Assembly (NCBI GenBank): GCA_021785115.1
Contig: JAJYGO010000017.1
Coordinates: 1 to 9,330, forward strand
Source: Chloroflexota bacterium
GTDB lineage: Bacteria > Chloroflexota > Limnocylindria > Limnocylindrales > CSP1-4
Direction: 5' to 3'
Length of the DNA: 9,330 nucleotides
In this document: piece by piece, positions 1 through 5,312 of the stretch
How positions within the stretch are numbered: position 1 is the stretch's first letter
Layout of the letters: each line of letters begins with the position of its first letter
Position numbers and translations under genes: made by a program
The notes under the pieces: model-generated
Told to the model about the DNA's origin: nothing
The model's input: only the letters and a program-made list of their open reading frames with translations
Database searches by the model: none

Positions 1-834
1 CGACGCCGACTCGTGGATCTTCACCGCGTAGCCCTTGCGGGCGAGCTGCCAGGCGGCGGTCAGACCGGCCGGCCCGGAGCCCACCACCGCGATGCGGTGG
101 CCGTTGGCGGCCGCGACCTCGATCCCGAGGTCCTCGCCGCTCTCGACGTGGCGGTCGGAGATGAAGCGCTTGAGCCGGCGGATCGGGAGCGTGCCCTCGA
201 GCGAGCCGCGGGTGCACTCGGACTCGCACGGCGCGTAGCACGCCCGCCCCAGGGTGCCCACGAGCGGCGTGGCGTCCAGCACCAGGCGGTGCGCCTTCTC
301 GTACTCGCCGCTCCGGATCAGCGACACGTACCCGTGCGCCTCGATCCCGGCGGGGCACGCGAACGTGCACGGCGAGGAGCCCTGGCGGTCGATGACCGCC
401 TTCTTCGGCACGGCCTGCGGGAACGCGATGTACGCGGCGCGACGGGCGACCAGGTCGGCGTTGAACTGGTCGGGCACGGCGACGGTGCAGGCGGTCTCGC
501 ACTTCTGGCAGCCGGTGCACGCCACCTCGTCGACGTAGCGCGCCTTGCGCTTCACCTTCGCGTGGAACTGCCCGCCGCCGTTCCGCGCGATCCCCTCGAC
601 CTCGCTGTACGTCAGCACGGTGAGGTTGGGGTGGTGGATCGTCTGCGCCATCTTCGGCGTCGAGATGCAGCTCGCGCAGTCCAGGGTCGGGAAGACCTTC
701 GACAGCAGGATCATCCGGCCGCCGACGCTCGCCTCCTTCTCGACGACGAGCACCTTGTAGCCCATGTCGCCGAGCTTCAGGGCGGACTCCATCCCCCCGA
801 TGCCGCTGCCGACGACGAGGACGTCGTAATCCAT
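1..834 (-). CDS. hdrA: HdrA-like FAD/Fe-S protein with GltD-type module (partial, C-terminus off left edge)
   Basis: The reading frame starts at ATG 832-834 and stays open to base 1, giving the first 278 residues. Seen: an N-terminal FAD fold with GSGIGGMESA (9-18) and a GG pair at 38-39. An HdrA-type LDCASCISTPKM motif follows (Cys53, Cys56), then a ferredoxin-like cluster CTGCQKCETAC (Cys106, 109, 112, 116) with the PDQFN tail typical of HdrA. After about residue 150 come cysteines 156, 160, 199, 203 and 207 in the pattern of the GltD/dihydropyrimidine dehydrogenase N-terminal Fe-S domain, and a second dinucleotide site GSGPAG (252-257). HdrA proteins are the flavin hub of heterodisulfide-reductase-like complexes; a GltD module suggests NAD(P)H as partner. 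It lies 2 nt after the mvhD-like stop, so they are co-translated. Inference: it passes electrons to or from sulfur carried by the upstream TusA/DsrE proteins. The family is secure; the direction of the reaction is unknown. Confidence 0.92.
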   Translation of the reverse strand, partial: MDYDVLVVGSGIGGMESALKLGDMGYKVLVVEKEASVGGRMILLSKVFPTLDCASCISTPKMAQTIHHPNLTVLTYSEVEGIARNGGGQFHAKVKRKARYVDEVACTGCQKCETACTVAVPDQFNADLVARRAAYIAFPQAVPKKAVIDRQGSSPCTFACPAGIEAHGYVSLIRSGEYEKAHRLVLDATPLVGTLGRACYAPCESECTRGSLEGTLPIRRLKRFISDRHVESGEDLGIEVAAANGHRIAVVGSGPAGLTAAWQLARKGYAVKIHESAS

Positions 835-836
835 GC

Positions 837-1280
837 TCACTTCGCCCCCTGCTCCCGAAGCCCGGCCAGGAGGCTCGAGAACTGCTTCACGTGGTTCGTG
901 AACGGCTCGGCGCAGACCGAGCAGATCGCCGCCATGCGGACGCGCTGGGGATCGTGACCGCCCGCCTTCAGCAGCTCCTGCGCCTCGCCCACGATCCGCG
1001 ACGCGCGGTGCGCGCAGTCGGGCAGGTAGGCGCACTCGTCGCCGTCCGAGGCGATGAAGACACCGTCGAACCCCTGCTCGATCGCGTGCGCGATCCACGA
1101 CGGCTTGATCCCGCTCGTGCACGGCATGCTGATGACCTCGACCCCGGGCGAGTAATGCAGGTGGTTGCTGCCGGCCAGGTCGATGCCCGGGTCCGAGATG
1201 TTGTTGGTCGAGAAGACGAGGATCCGCGGAACGGACCCGGTGTGCTTCCCGGTCACGTCGGCGACGGCGACCGCGCTCAT
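837..1280 (-). CDS. mvhD: MvhD-like hydrogenase/Hdr iron-sulfur subunit
   Basis: This 147-residue protein matches the MvhD/FrhD-type [2Fe-2S] subunit that shuttles electrons between HdrA and a redox partner. Visible are a Rossmann-like start (PRILVFSTNN, 18-27), then MPC (Cys54), the GFDGVFIAS stretch (70-78) where the family has a G(A/F)DGV segment, DEC and PDC (Cys83, Cys89), and a late CSVC (Cys120, Cys123). The family is usually about 130-150 residues, so it is full length. ATG 1278-1280 is preceded by GCAGGAG about 9 nt upstream. It ends 2 nt before the hdrA-like ATG. No hydrogenase subunit is visible, so the usual MvhA/MvhG partner may be absent and the GltD-like module of HdrA may take its place (inference). 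Confidence 0.85.
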   Translation of the reverse strand: MSAVAVADVTGKHTGSVPRILVFSTNNISDPGIDLAGSNHLHYSPGVEVISMPCTSGIKPSWIAHAIEQGFDGVFIASDGDECAYLPDCAHRASRIVGEAQELLKAGGHDPQRVRMAAICSVCAEPFTNHVKQFSSLLAGLREQGAK

Positions 1281-1312
1281 GGGACGGTGCTCCTGCGGGT
1301 GGCGGGCCGTGG

Positions 1313-1338
1313 GCGGGGCGCGACGGATCGCGCCCCGC
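1313..1338 (-). other. Intercistronic 11-bp perfect hairpin
   Basis: Bases 1313-1323 (GCGGGGCGCGA) pair exactly with 1328-1338 around a 4-nt loop. It sits in the 76-nt gap between the third tusA-like gene and the mvhD-like gene. No T-run follows on the minus strand, so a classical intrinsic terminator is not supported. It may be an attenuating, mRNA-stabilising or processing element that separates expression of the carrier genes from the electron-transfer genes. Confidence 0.4.
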
Positions 1339-1356
1339 GTCGGGCCCTGGGCGGTG

Positions 1357-1623
1357 CTACTTGGCGCGCTTCACGAAGACGCGGTCGTACCCGGTCGCCG
1401 CGATGTGGCCCAGGAACTCGTGGCCCACCTTCGTGGCCCACGCCCCGATGTCGCTCTTGGTCACGGGGTCGCTGGACCAGACCTCGATGATGCTGCCCAC
1501 GGGGACGGTGCCCATCCCCTTCTTGGCCTCGAGGAGCGGGCCCGGGCAGGCCGCGCCGCGCGCATCGATGACCTTGGCCGCGGTGATGTTCTCGAGCTCG
1601 TTCTCGGTGAGTGTTGCGGGCAT
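1357..1623 (-). CDS. TusA-family sulfur carrier protein (third copy)
   Basis: This is an 88-residue TusA/SirA-fold protein. Seen: VIDARGAACPGPLLEAK (18-34), the family's N-terminal CPxP helix start with the sulfur-carrying Cys26, and a C-terminal strand pattern IIEVWSSD...DIGAWATKVGHEFLG. TusA proteins carry persulfide sulfur on this cysteine and hand it to DsrE-type proteins. ATG 1621-1623 has a strong AGGAGG site 5 nt upstream. The protein is closer to the second copy (both CPGPL, both SSD and AWA..(V/A)GH) than to the first (CPMPI). It follows a DsrE-type gene by 73 nt and precedes the mvhD-like gene. Family confident; which partner it serves is not shown by the sequence. Confidence 0.9.
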   Translation of the reverse strand: MPATLTENELENITAAKVIDARGAACPGPLLEAKKGMGTVPVGSIIEVWSSDPVTKSDIGAWATKVGHEFLGHIAATGYDRVFVKRAK

Positions 1624-1696
1624 CTGATCCTCCTGTGACGCCTGCGGCGTCGCTGCGATTGGCGGGTGCGCCCCGCGGCCGCGGACGGCCGGCGGG

Positions 1697-2068
1697 CTAG
1701 TAGACGAGGGCGTTGGTGGCGGCGGTCACCTCCGCGACGAAGCGGCCGGCGGCAACGACCTCTGCGTTCTCGATGAACTGCCGGGAGGGGTCGATCCCGC
1801 GCGCGTTGATACAGGGACCGCAGACGAGCAGGCGCCCGCCCAGGTCGGCGTAGTCCTTGAGCAGCCGCGCCAGCGGCGGGAACCCGCGCGCCTCGACGCC
1901 GTCGGTACGCCCGCGCACGGCGAGCTCGACGCCGCTGCCCTGCAGGCCGACCACGACCTGCACCTCCGACGCGAGGGCGGCCACCGCCATCACGAACGGG
2001 ATGGTGGCAAGCTCGGGATCGTCCGGCCCGTGCGTGACCATGAAGACCAGCTTCTCGTTGTCAGACAC
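1697..2068 (-). CDS. DsrE-family protein with C-x2-C motif
   Basis: This 123-residue protein has the DsrE/YchN fold pattern. It opens with a strand (LVFMVTHGPDD, 7-17), then an alanine-rich helix, a VQVVVGLQGSGVEL strand-helix (36-49), and a conserved LLVCGPCINARGI segment (80-92) with Cys83 and Cys86. That segment is a recurrent feature of one DsrE branch, and it probably receives or holds sulfane sulfur. The start is GTG 2066-2068, with GAGGAGG about 10 nt upstream; no in-frame ATG fits better. It lies between two TusA-like genes. It differs clearly from the other two DsrE-type proteins here, which lack the C-x2-C motif and share a WGL/late-Cys plan. Confidence 0.83.
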   Translation of the reverse strand: MSDNEKLVFMVTHGPDDPELATIPFVMAVAALASEVQVVVGLQGSGVELAVRGRTDGVEARGFPPLARLLKDYADLGGRLLVCGPCINARGIDPSRQFIENAEVVAAGRFVAEVTAATNALVY

Positions 2069-2146
2069 CTGCCTGTCCCCTCCTCGGGCGCGACGTCCAG
2101 GCGGCCGACCGGCCGTCCCGTCCCCGGGATGCCGCCCGACCGTCGC

Positions 2147-2398
2147 TCAATGGAGTTTCTCGACCACGATCTCGTCGCAGTCCTCGCGCGGGTACACGCC
2201 GACGAGGCGATGCCCGGCGCGGACCGCCCACGCGGGAATGTCGATCTTCGAGGCGCCGTCCGACGACCGGACCGCGACGACGTCCCCCACCTCGGCCTCG
2301 CGGATCGCCCGGATGAGCTCCATGAGGGGGCCCGGGCACGCGCTGCCGCGGGCGTCAACGACGCGCGCGACGGTCCCCGGCTTCGTCCCGATCGCCAT
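2147..2398 (-). CDS. TusA-family sulfur carrier protein (second copy)
   Basis: This 83-residue TusA/SirA-like protein has VVDARGSACPGPLMELI (13-29) carrying the predicted persulfide Cys21 in a CPxP context. The fold follows: VGDVVAVRSSD, then IPAWAVRAGHRLVG. A second cysteine (Cys74) occurs in REDCDE near the C-terminus and is not part of the usual family signature. ATG 2396-2398 has a weaker AAAGG site about 9 nt upstream. The gene begins 24 nt after the larger DsrE2-like gene and is followed after 78 nt by the C-x2-C DsrE-type gene. The likely role is as a sulfur donor or acceptor for one of these neighbours. Confidence 0.9.
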   Translation of the reverse strand: MAIGTKPGTVARVVDARGSACPGPLMELIRAIREAEVGDVVAVRSSDGASKIDIPAWAVRAGHRLVGVYPREDCDEIVVEKLH

Positions 2399-2422
2399 CT
2401 GTCGACCTTTCGGCTGCGCCGC

Positions 2423-2986
2423 TCAGATGAAGAGCGGGGAGGATCCCTCCTGCATGAGCCCGATGACCGTCGCGGCGCCGACCGGCTCGGCCATCCCCTC
2501 GACGAGGTCGTCGCGGGTCAGGCCGTACATGTCCATGGTCATCTGGCAGGGCATGAACTCGACGCCGAGCGCCTGCGCGACCTCGAGGAGCTCCTTTGGG
2601 CTCGAGACCTTGTACTGCCTGGCGAGCTTGCCCATCATCCAGGGCCCCATGCCCAGGAAGTTCATCTTCGAGAGCTTCCGGTGGCTGATCCCGGGCCGCT
2701 GCATGAACGCGAGCAGCTTCTGCATCCAGTTCTGCCCGGTGATCCGCCGCTCGTCCTTCACGAAGACCTGGAGTCCCCAGAAGGTCACGAAGACGCGGCA
2801 CTTCGCGCCCATCGCGCCCGCCGTCGAGGCGAGGATCATGGTCGCCCAGGTGCGCTCGAGATCGCCGCTGTAGTCGATGATCAGGATGTCGTGGAGGGCC
2901 GGCTCGGCCTCGTGGGCCGGCGCGGGCTGCGGTGCCGGCGCCTCGACCGGGGGCGCCTCGACGGGGCGTTCGAGGGTGAGGGTCAT
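2423..2986 (-). CDS. DsrE2-like protein with Pro/Ala-rich N-terminal extension
   Basis: This 187-residue DsrE/DsrF-like protein begins with a low-complexity Pro/Ala/Glu segment (about 8-30), which looks like a flexible linker. The core follows: DILIIDYSGDLE (33-44), an Ala-rich helix, CRVFVTFWGLQVF (63-75) with Cys63, an insert rich in Met and Lys (about 86-125), and the signature MPCQMTMDMYGL (145-156) with the putative sulfur-binding Cys147. It ends SSPLFI. The TMDM(Y)GL motif is characteristic of DsrE2-type proteins found next to TusA in sulfur-oxidation gene sets. ATG 2984-2986 has AGGAG 8 nt upstream, and that site overlaps the stop of the preceding tusA-like gene, so translation is probably coupled. 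Function is inferred from family and context. Confidence 0.87.
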   Translation of the reverse strand: MTLTLERPVEAPPVEAPAPQPAPAHEAEPALHDILIIDYSGDLERTWATMILASTAGAMGAKCRVFVTFWGLQVFVKDERRITGQNWMQKLLAFMQRPGISHRKLSKMNFLGMGPWMMGKLARQYKVSSPKELLEVAQALGVEFMPCQMTMDMYGLTRDDLVEGMAEPVGAATVIGLMQEGSSPLFI

Positions 2987-2996
2987 CGAACGACTC

Positions 2997-3233
2997 CTAC
3001 TTCTTCTGGAGGACGAAGCGGTACACGCCGGCGTCCGAGCCGGACTCGACGAGCGGGTTGCCGGTCGACTTCGCCCACGCCTCGAAGTCCTTCACGGATC
3101 CGGCGTCGGTCGCGAGGACCTCGAGCAGCTGCCCGGACGAGAGCGTCTTCATGGCCTGCGCCGTCTTGACGATCGGCATCGGGCATGCCAGGCCCTTCGC
3201 GTCCAGCCGCTGCGCGATCTCGAGAGCCGCCAT
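2997..3233 (-). CDS. tusA: TusA-family sulfur carrier protein (first copy, most canonical)
   Basis: This 78-residue protein is about the standard TusA length. It shows RLDAKGLACPMPIVKTAQAM (9-28), the classical CPMPIVK helix with active Cys17, then LEVLATDAGSVKDFEAWAKSTGN (37-59), matching the family's second helix and strand. Of the three TusA copies here it most resembles sulfur carriers associated with DsrE proteins. ATG 3231-3233 has GGAAAGGA upstream. Its TAG stop lies 10 nt before the DsrE2-like ATG and overlaps that gene's Shine-Dalgarno, so this TusA/DsrE2 pair is likely made together. It is separated from the upstream DsrE-type gene by a 62-nt gap holding a small hairpin. Confidence 0.93.
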   Translation of the reverse strand: MAALEIAQRLDAKGLACPMPIVKTAQAMKTLSSGQLLEVLATDAGSVKDFEAWAKSTGNPLVESGSDAGVYRFVLQKK

Positions 3234-3248
3234 GCTGCGTTCCTTTCC

Positions 3249-3264
3249 GCGCCCGTTCGGGCGC
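3249..3264 (-). other. Small intercistronic hairpin
   Basis: GCGCCC (3249-3254) and GGGCGC (3259-3264) pair perfectly around a 4-nt loop. The hairpin lies in the gap between the first DsrE-type gene and the first tusA-like gene. There is no T-run. With the stronger hairpin at 1313-1338 it may tune expression within the operon. In DNA this GC-rich a 6-bp stem can arise by chance. Confidence 0.25.
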
Positions 3265-3295
3265 CGTGAGCCGGGCCAGCACCGGTCCGGTTGGG

Positions 3296-3709
3296 TCAGA
3301 TGAAGATGAGCTGGCCGCCCTCAGCGGCCGAGAGGAAGCCGGCGATCCCCTCCACGCCGTCGACCAGGGGGTCGAGGTCGGCGGGGTCGAGCTTCAGGAC
3401 GTCCATGGACTGCGCGCAGGCGAGGATCTCGAGCTCTCCGAGCTCCTTCGACTGCCGCAGCGTCTCGACCCAGTTCACCTGGCCGGACGCGACCGCGGCG
3501 GTCATGAGCGGTGCCGCCTGCTGGTCGGCGTCGGCCGAGAGGCCCCGCGCCTTCCCGATCCGATCGGCACGGAAGGCCTCGAGGCCCCAGTACTGGAGCA
3601 GGATGCGCACCGGACGGCCCAGCACCGCCGCGCCGGCGGCGAAGACACTCGCCGCGGTCAGCCGGTCATCGGTGCCGGAGAAGAGCACGATCGAGAGCGG
3701 TTCGTCCAT
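3296..3709 (-). CDS. DsrE/DsrF-family protein
   Basis: This 137-residue protein (from ATG 3707-3709) has SIVLFSGTDDRL (6-17), an Ala-rich helix, and VRILLQYWGLEAF (34-46). The late motif ILACAQSMDVLKL has its cysteine near residue 98, and the protein ends QLIFI. The WGLxxF, C-x-x-SMD/TMD and terminal FI features are shared with the 187-residue DsrE2-like neighbour, so the two look like paralogues, this one lacking the N-terminal and central insertions. The GTG at 3710-3712, directly before the ATG, is an alternative start. The ATG is preferred because TGAGG, overlapping the arsR stop, lies 7 nt upstream. Its role is probably to accept or hold sulfane sulfur for TusA, and it starts only 7 nt after the repressor gene. 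Confidence 0.87.
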   Translation of the reverse strand: MDEPLSIVLFSGTDDRLTAASVFAAGAAVLGRPVRILLQYWGLEAFRADRIGKARGLSADADQQAAPLMTAAVASGQVNWVETLRQSKELGELEILACAQSMDVLKLDPADLDPLVDGVEGIAGFLSAAEGGQLIFI

Positions 3710-3716
3710 CACTGCC

Positions 3717-4094
3717 TCACACGGGCTGGGGGATCGGGGGCGTTTCGTGGGTCACGGCGGCCCCGGGCGTGGCGGCCACGCCGAGCATGCCGAGGCGCGT
3801 GAGGCGGCGGATCAGCACCGCATGCATGACGTCGCAGGCCCGGACGATCTCCGGGTCGGCCAGCCGGTAGCGGACCTCGCGGCCGTCCCGCTCGGCCTCG
3901 ACGATCCCGGCACTGCGCATGACCGCCAGGTGCTGCGACACGCTGGGCTGGGACACGCCCAGCCCGTCCGCCAGCCGCCCGACCTCGCACGGTCCCTCGG
4001 CGAGCCGGTGGACGATCTCGAGACGGTGCGGGTTCGCGAGCGTCTTCAGGACCGCTGCCTGCATCACGCAGATCTCATCCATGGATCGACGCAT
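3717..4094 (-). CDS. ArsR/SmtB-family transcriptional repressor, possibly thiol/persulfide sensing
   Basis: This 125-residue winged-helix protein shows LKTLANPHRLEIVHRL (16-31), the recognition helix VSQPSVSQHLAVMR (47-60), the wing VEAERDGREVRYRLAD (65-80) and a long C-terminal helix. The metal-binding CVC box of classical ArsR is absent. Instead there are single cysteines at 9, 36 and 87, the last in the helix-5 region (RACDVM). Known sulfane-sulfur sensors of this family (BigR/SqrR type, and sHdrR near Hdr-like sulfur oxidation genes) use separated cysteine pairs, but the spacing here does not match exactly. The first ATG is at 4092-4094; a second in-frame ATG at 4080-4082 gives the conserved MDEICVMQ start and is also possible, as neither has a clear ribosome site. 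It is first in the sulfur operon and probably represses it. Confidence 0.9.
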   Translation of the reverse strand: MRRSMDEICVMQAAVLKTLANPHRLEIVHRLAEGPCEVGRLADGLGVSQPSVSQHLAVMRSAGIVEAERDGREVRYRLADPEIVRACDVMHAVLIRRLTRLGMLGVAATPGAAVTHETPPIPQPV

Positions 4095-4099
4095 GAACA

Positions 4100-4117
4100 G
4101 ATGCGCACATTTGCATC
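4100..4117. promoter_or_regulatory. Candidate ArsR operator dyad
   Basis: GATGC (4100-4104) and GCATC (4113-4117) form an inverted repeat with an 8-nt centre (GCACATTT) that is A/T-richer than its surroundings. It ends 6 nt upstream of the arsR ATG at 4094. A further GCAT at 4091-4094 adds a half-site. Position and size fit an autoregulatory ArsR-family operator; binding is inferred. Confidence 0.4.
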
Positions 4118-4273
4118 AGCACCTGACACGTGACCCTCGTGGTTGCAGTCAGTCGGCGGGTTTCGGAACGTGTACCCCCGATGGGGACGGCGTCTCATGC
4201 AAGAGTGTGTCAAGCCGTCATGAGATACCCCAGTGCCACATGGCTCCCCGCGCGGGGGCCAGCAAGTCCAGGC

Positions 4274-4342
4274 TCAGGGCGGGCTACGTCTCGCCAGCAG
4301 GCAGGCCCTGACGCCCGTGCGCCCGGGGCGCGCCTGCTGGCG
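4274..4342. other. Nested GC-rich inverted repeats (possible structured leader)
   Basis: CGCCAGCAGGC (4292-4302) is a perfect inverted match to GCCTGCTGGCG (4332-4342), with a 29-nt loop. Inside the loop GCGCCC (4319-4324) pairs with GGGCGC (4326-4331). TCAGGGC (4274-4280) can instead pair with GCCCTGA (4305-4311), a helix that interleaves with the 11-bp one, so the two are mutually exclusive or form a pseudoknot. It lies upstream of both divergent genes. No known RNA family is recognised. Confidence 0.3.
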
Positions 4343-4415
4343 GAGCAGCGCCGGGGCGTGCCCGCTCGGACCGCGCGGCCGCCCCACCAGCGGCCTCCGC
4401 ACCCCCCGCGCGTGT

Positions 4416-4446
4416 GTTCACCCGCCGTTCACCGCCGTTCACCGGG
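4416..4446. repeat. Three tandem GTTCACC-led repeats
   Basis: Three consecutive 10-11 nt units begin GTTCACC at 4416, 4427 and 4437 (GTTCACCCGCC, GTTCACCGCC, GTTCACCGGG). They end 84 nt before the SPW-gene ATG, in the zone where its promoter should be. The spacing of about one helical turn (10-11 nt) suits cooperative binding of a regulator on one face of the DNA, though chance or slippage could also explain it. Confidence 0.4.
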
Positions 4447-4529
4447 CGCGCCACCCTCGCTCGGTAGAACAGCGTCAGTGCACCGAGGAAGGGTTCCCCG
4501 GGGACGGGAAGGGTCGAAGGAGATCCGCC

Positions 4530-4892
4530 ATGACAACGCAGAAGAGTTTGAGCTGGCTGGTCGCGCTGGCCGGCCTCTGGGAGATCGCCGCGCCGTTCGT
4601 GTTCGGCGCCACGGCCACCACGGCGTTCCTGTGGGATGCCCTGATCGTGGGGGCCGTGCTGGTCGTGCTGGGCGCCTGGGCGGCCCTCTCGAACCAGGAG
4701 GGCACCGATCGGGGCCTCGACTGGCTCAACGCGATCCTCGGCGTCTGGCTGATCGTGGCCCCCTTCGTGCTGGGCTACACGGGGATCACGGCCGCCCTCT
4801 GGAACGACGTCGTGGTGGGCATCGTCGTGGCGGCCCTGGGGGCCTGGGCCGCGGTGGCCCTCGGCCAGCGCCAGCACCCCCAGATGATGTGA
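4530..4892 (+). CDS. SPW-repeat family small integral membrane protein
   Basis: This 120-residue protein has two copies of a two-helix unit. Repeat 1 runs about residues 8-52 (GLWEIAAPFVFG...LWDALIVGAVLVVLGAWAAL) and repeat 2 about 65-110 (GVWLIVAPFVLGYTG...LWNDVVVGIVVAALGAWAAV). The conserved APFVxG and LWxDxxVG positions match the SPW repeat family, here with AP replacing SP/SPW. Four membrane helices are expected, joined by a short polar loop (SNQEGTDRGLD, 54-64), with a short polar tail. ATG 4530 has AAGGAGA (4517-4523) 6 nt upstream. The molecular function of the family is not established. It is transcribed divergently from the sulfur operon and convergently with the defence-like operon, and appears to be a single-gene unit. 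Confidence 0.88.
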   Translation: MTTQKSLSWLVALAGLWEIAAPFVFGATATTAFLWDALIVGAVLVVLGAWAALSNQEGTDRGLDWLNAILGVWLIVAPFVLGYTGITAALWNDVVVGIVVAALGAWAAVALGQRQHPQMM

Positions 4893-5312
4893 CGGTCCGG
4901 CCCAGGAGACGGGTGCCCTGACGCGCCCGGTCCCCGCGGGCTGGTACTTCCGAAAGGCGACCGGATCGCGTTCGACCCCGCTCGCCTCCAGCGGCCCCGG
5001 TCAGCTACCTGGCCGGGGCCGCGCCACGTCCTGGGGCCGCGGCGGCGGCGGAGCCACGCGTCGCTGGAAGGGCCCGGGCGTCGGTCCGGACGGGACGCGC
5101 GCAAGGATCACAACTGCCACGGTGGCAGCCCGGGCGGAGGGCCTGCGCCACGACAACCTCGCCGCCTCGGTTGCCGAGTCGCTCGCGCTCGACGTCGCCG
5201 ACTACGCAATCGATCCGGAGGTGAGGTTCGCCGCGCGCGCCGAAGCGCTCCTTGCTGCGCCGCTGCATTCCGCCAGCCACGTCAATGCCGAGGCCGCCGC
5301 GGCCGCGGCCCA
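4893..5312. other. Intergenic stretch between convergent SPW and PIN genes
   Basis: About 420 nt without a confident gene. It contains a strong hairpin (4991-5022) and a near-palindrome CTGCCAC-G-GTGGCAG (5114-5128). From about 5122 to 5330 one plus-strand frame shows a coding-like base pattern (first and third codon positions G/C-rich, second poorer) and stays open to 5397. It has no good ribosome site, matches no family I recognise, and overlaps the end of the PIN gene. It may be a gene remnant. Confidence 0.35.
4991..5022 (+). terminator. Candidate hairpin terminator downstream of the SPW gene
   Basis: GCGGCCCCGGTCA (4991-5003) pairs with TGGCCGGGGCCGC (5010-5022): 13 pairs including one G-U, and a 6-nt loop. 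It starts 99 nt after the SPW stop, between convergent genes. There is no T-run on either strand, so it would be a U-less terminator or a simple stability hairpin. Confidence 0.4.

Larger units (their letters stand above)
4095..4529. other. Divergent intergenic region between arsR and the SPW gene
   Basis: No gene is supported in these roughly 435 nt. Open frames crossing it are Arg/Pro-rich and lack family resemblance. It should contain the leftward promoter for the arsR-led sulfur operon and a rightward promoter for the SPW gene. No clean -35/-10 pair was recognised in either direction. It holds the operator-like dyad near 4100-4117, paired inverted repeats at 4274-4342, and three GTTCACC units at 4416-4446. 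Confidence 0.5.

Noticed and set aside
13..957. 314-codon plus-strand open frame at the left end
   Set aside because: It is antisense to the HdrA-like gene, whose opposite-strand translation has clear FAD and Fe-S motifs.
1673..1684. CCGCGGCCGCGG palindrome in the gap after the DsrE gene
   Set aside because: A short pure-GC palindrome is expected by chance at this base composition, and nothing else supports a function.
1857..3169. Long plus-strand open frames across the TusA/DsrE genes
   Set aside because: They are antisense to well-recognised proteins, and their translations are rich in Arg, His and Pro with no family pattern.
4165..4194. ECF-sigma-like promoter GGAAC ... CGTC
   Set aside because: The 21-nt spacing between the two elements is longer than the usual 16-18 nt, and the match could be chance.
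4130..4921. Plus-strand open frame spanning the intergenic region and the SPW gene
   Set aside because: Its sequence over the SPW gene is an Arg/Gly-rich frame shadow and it has no ribosome site; the SPW frame has both motifs and a Shine-Dalgarno.
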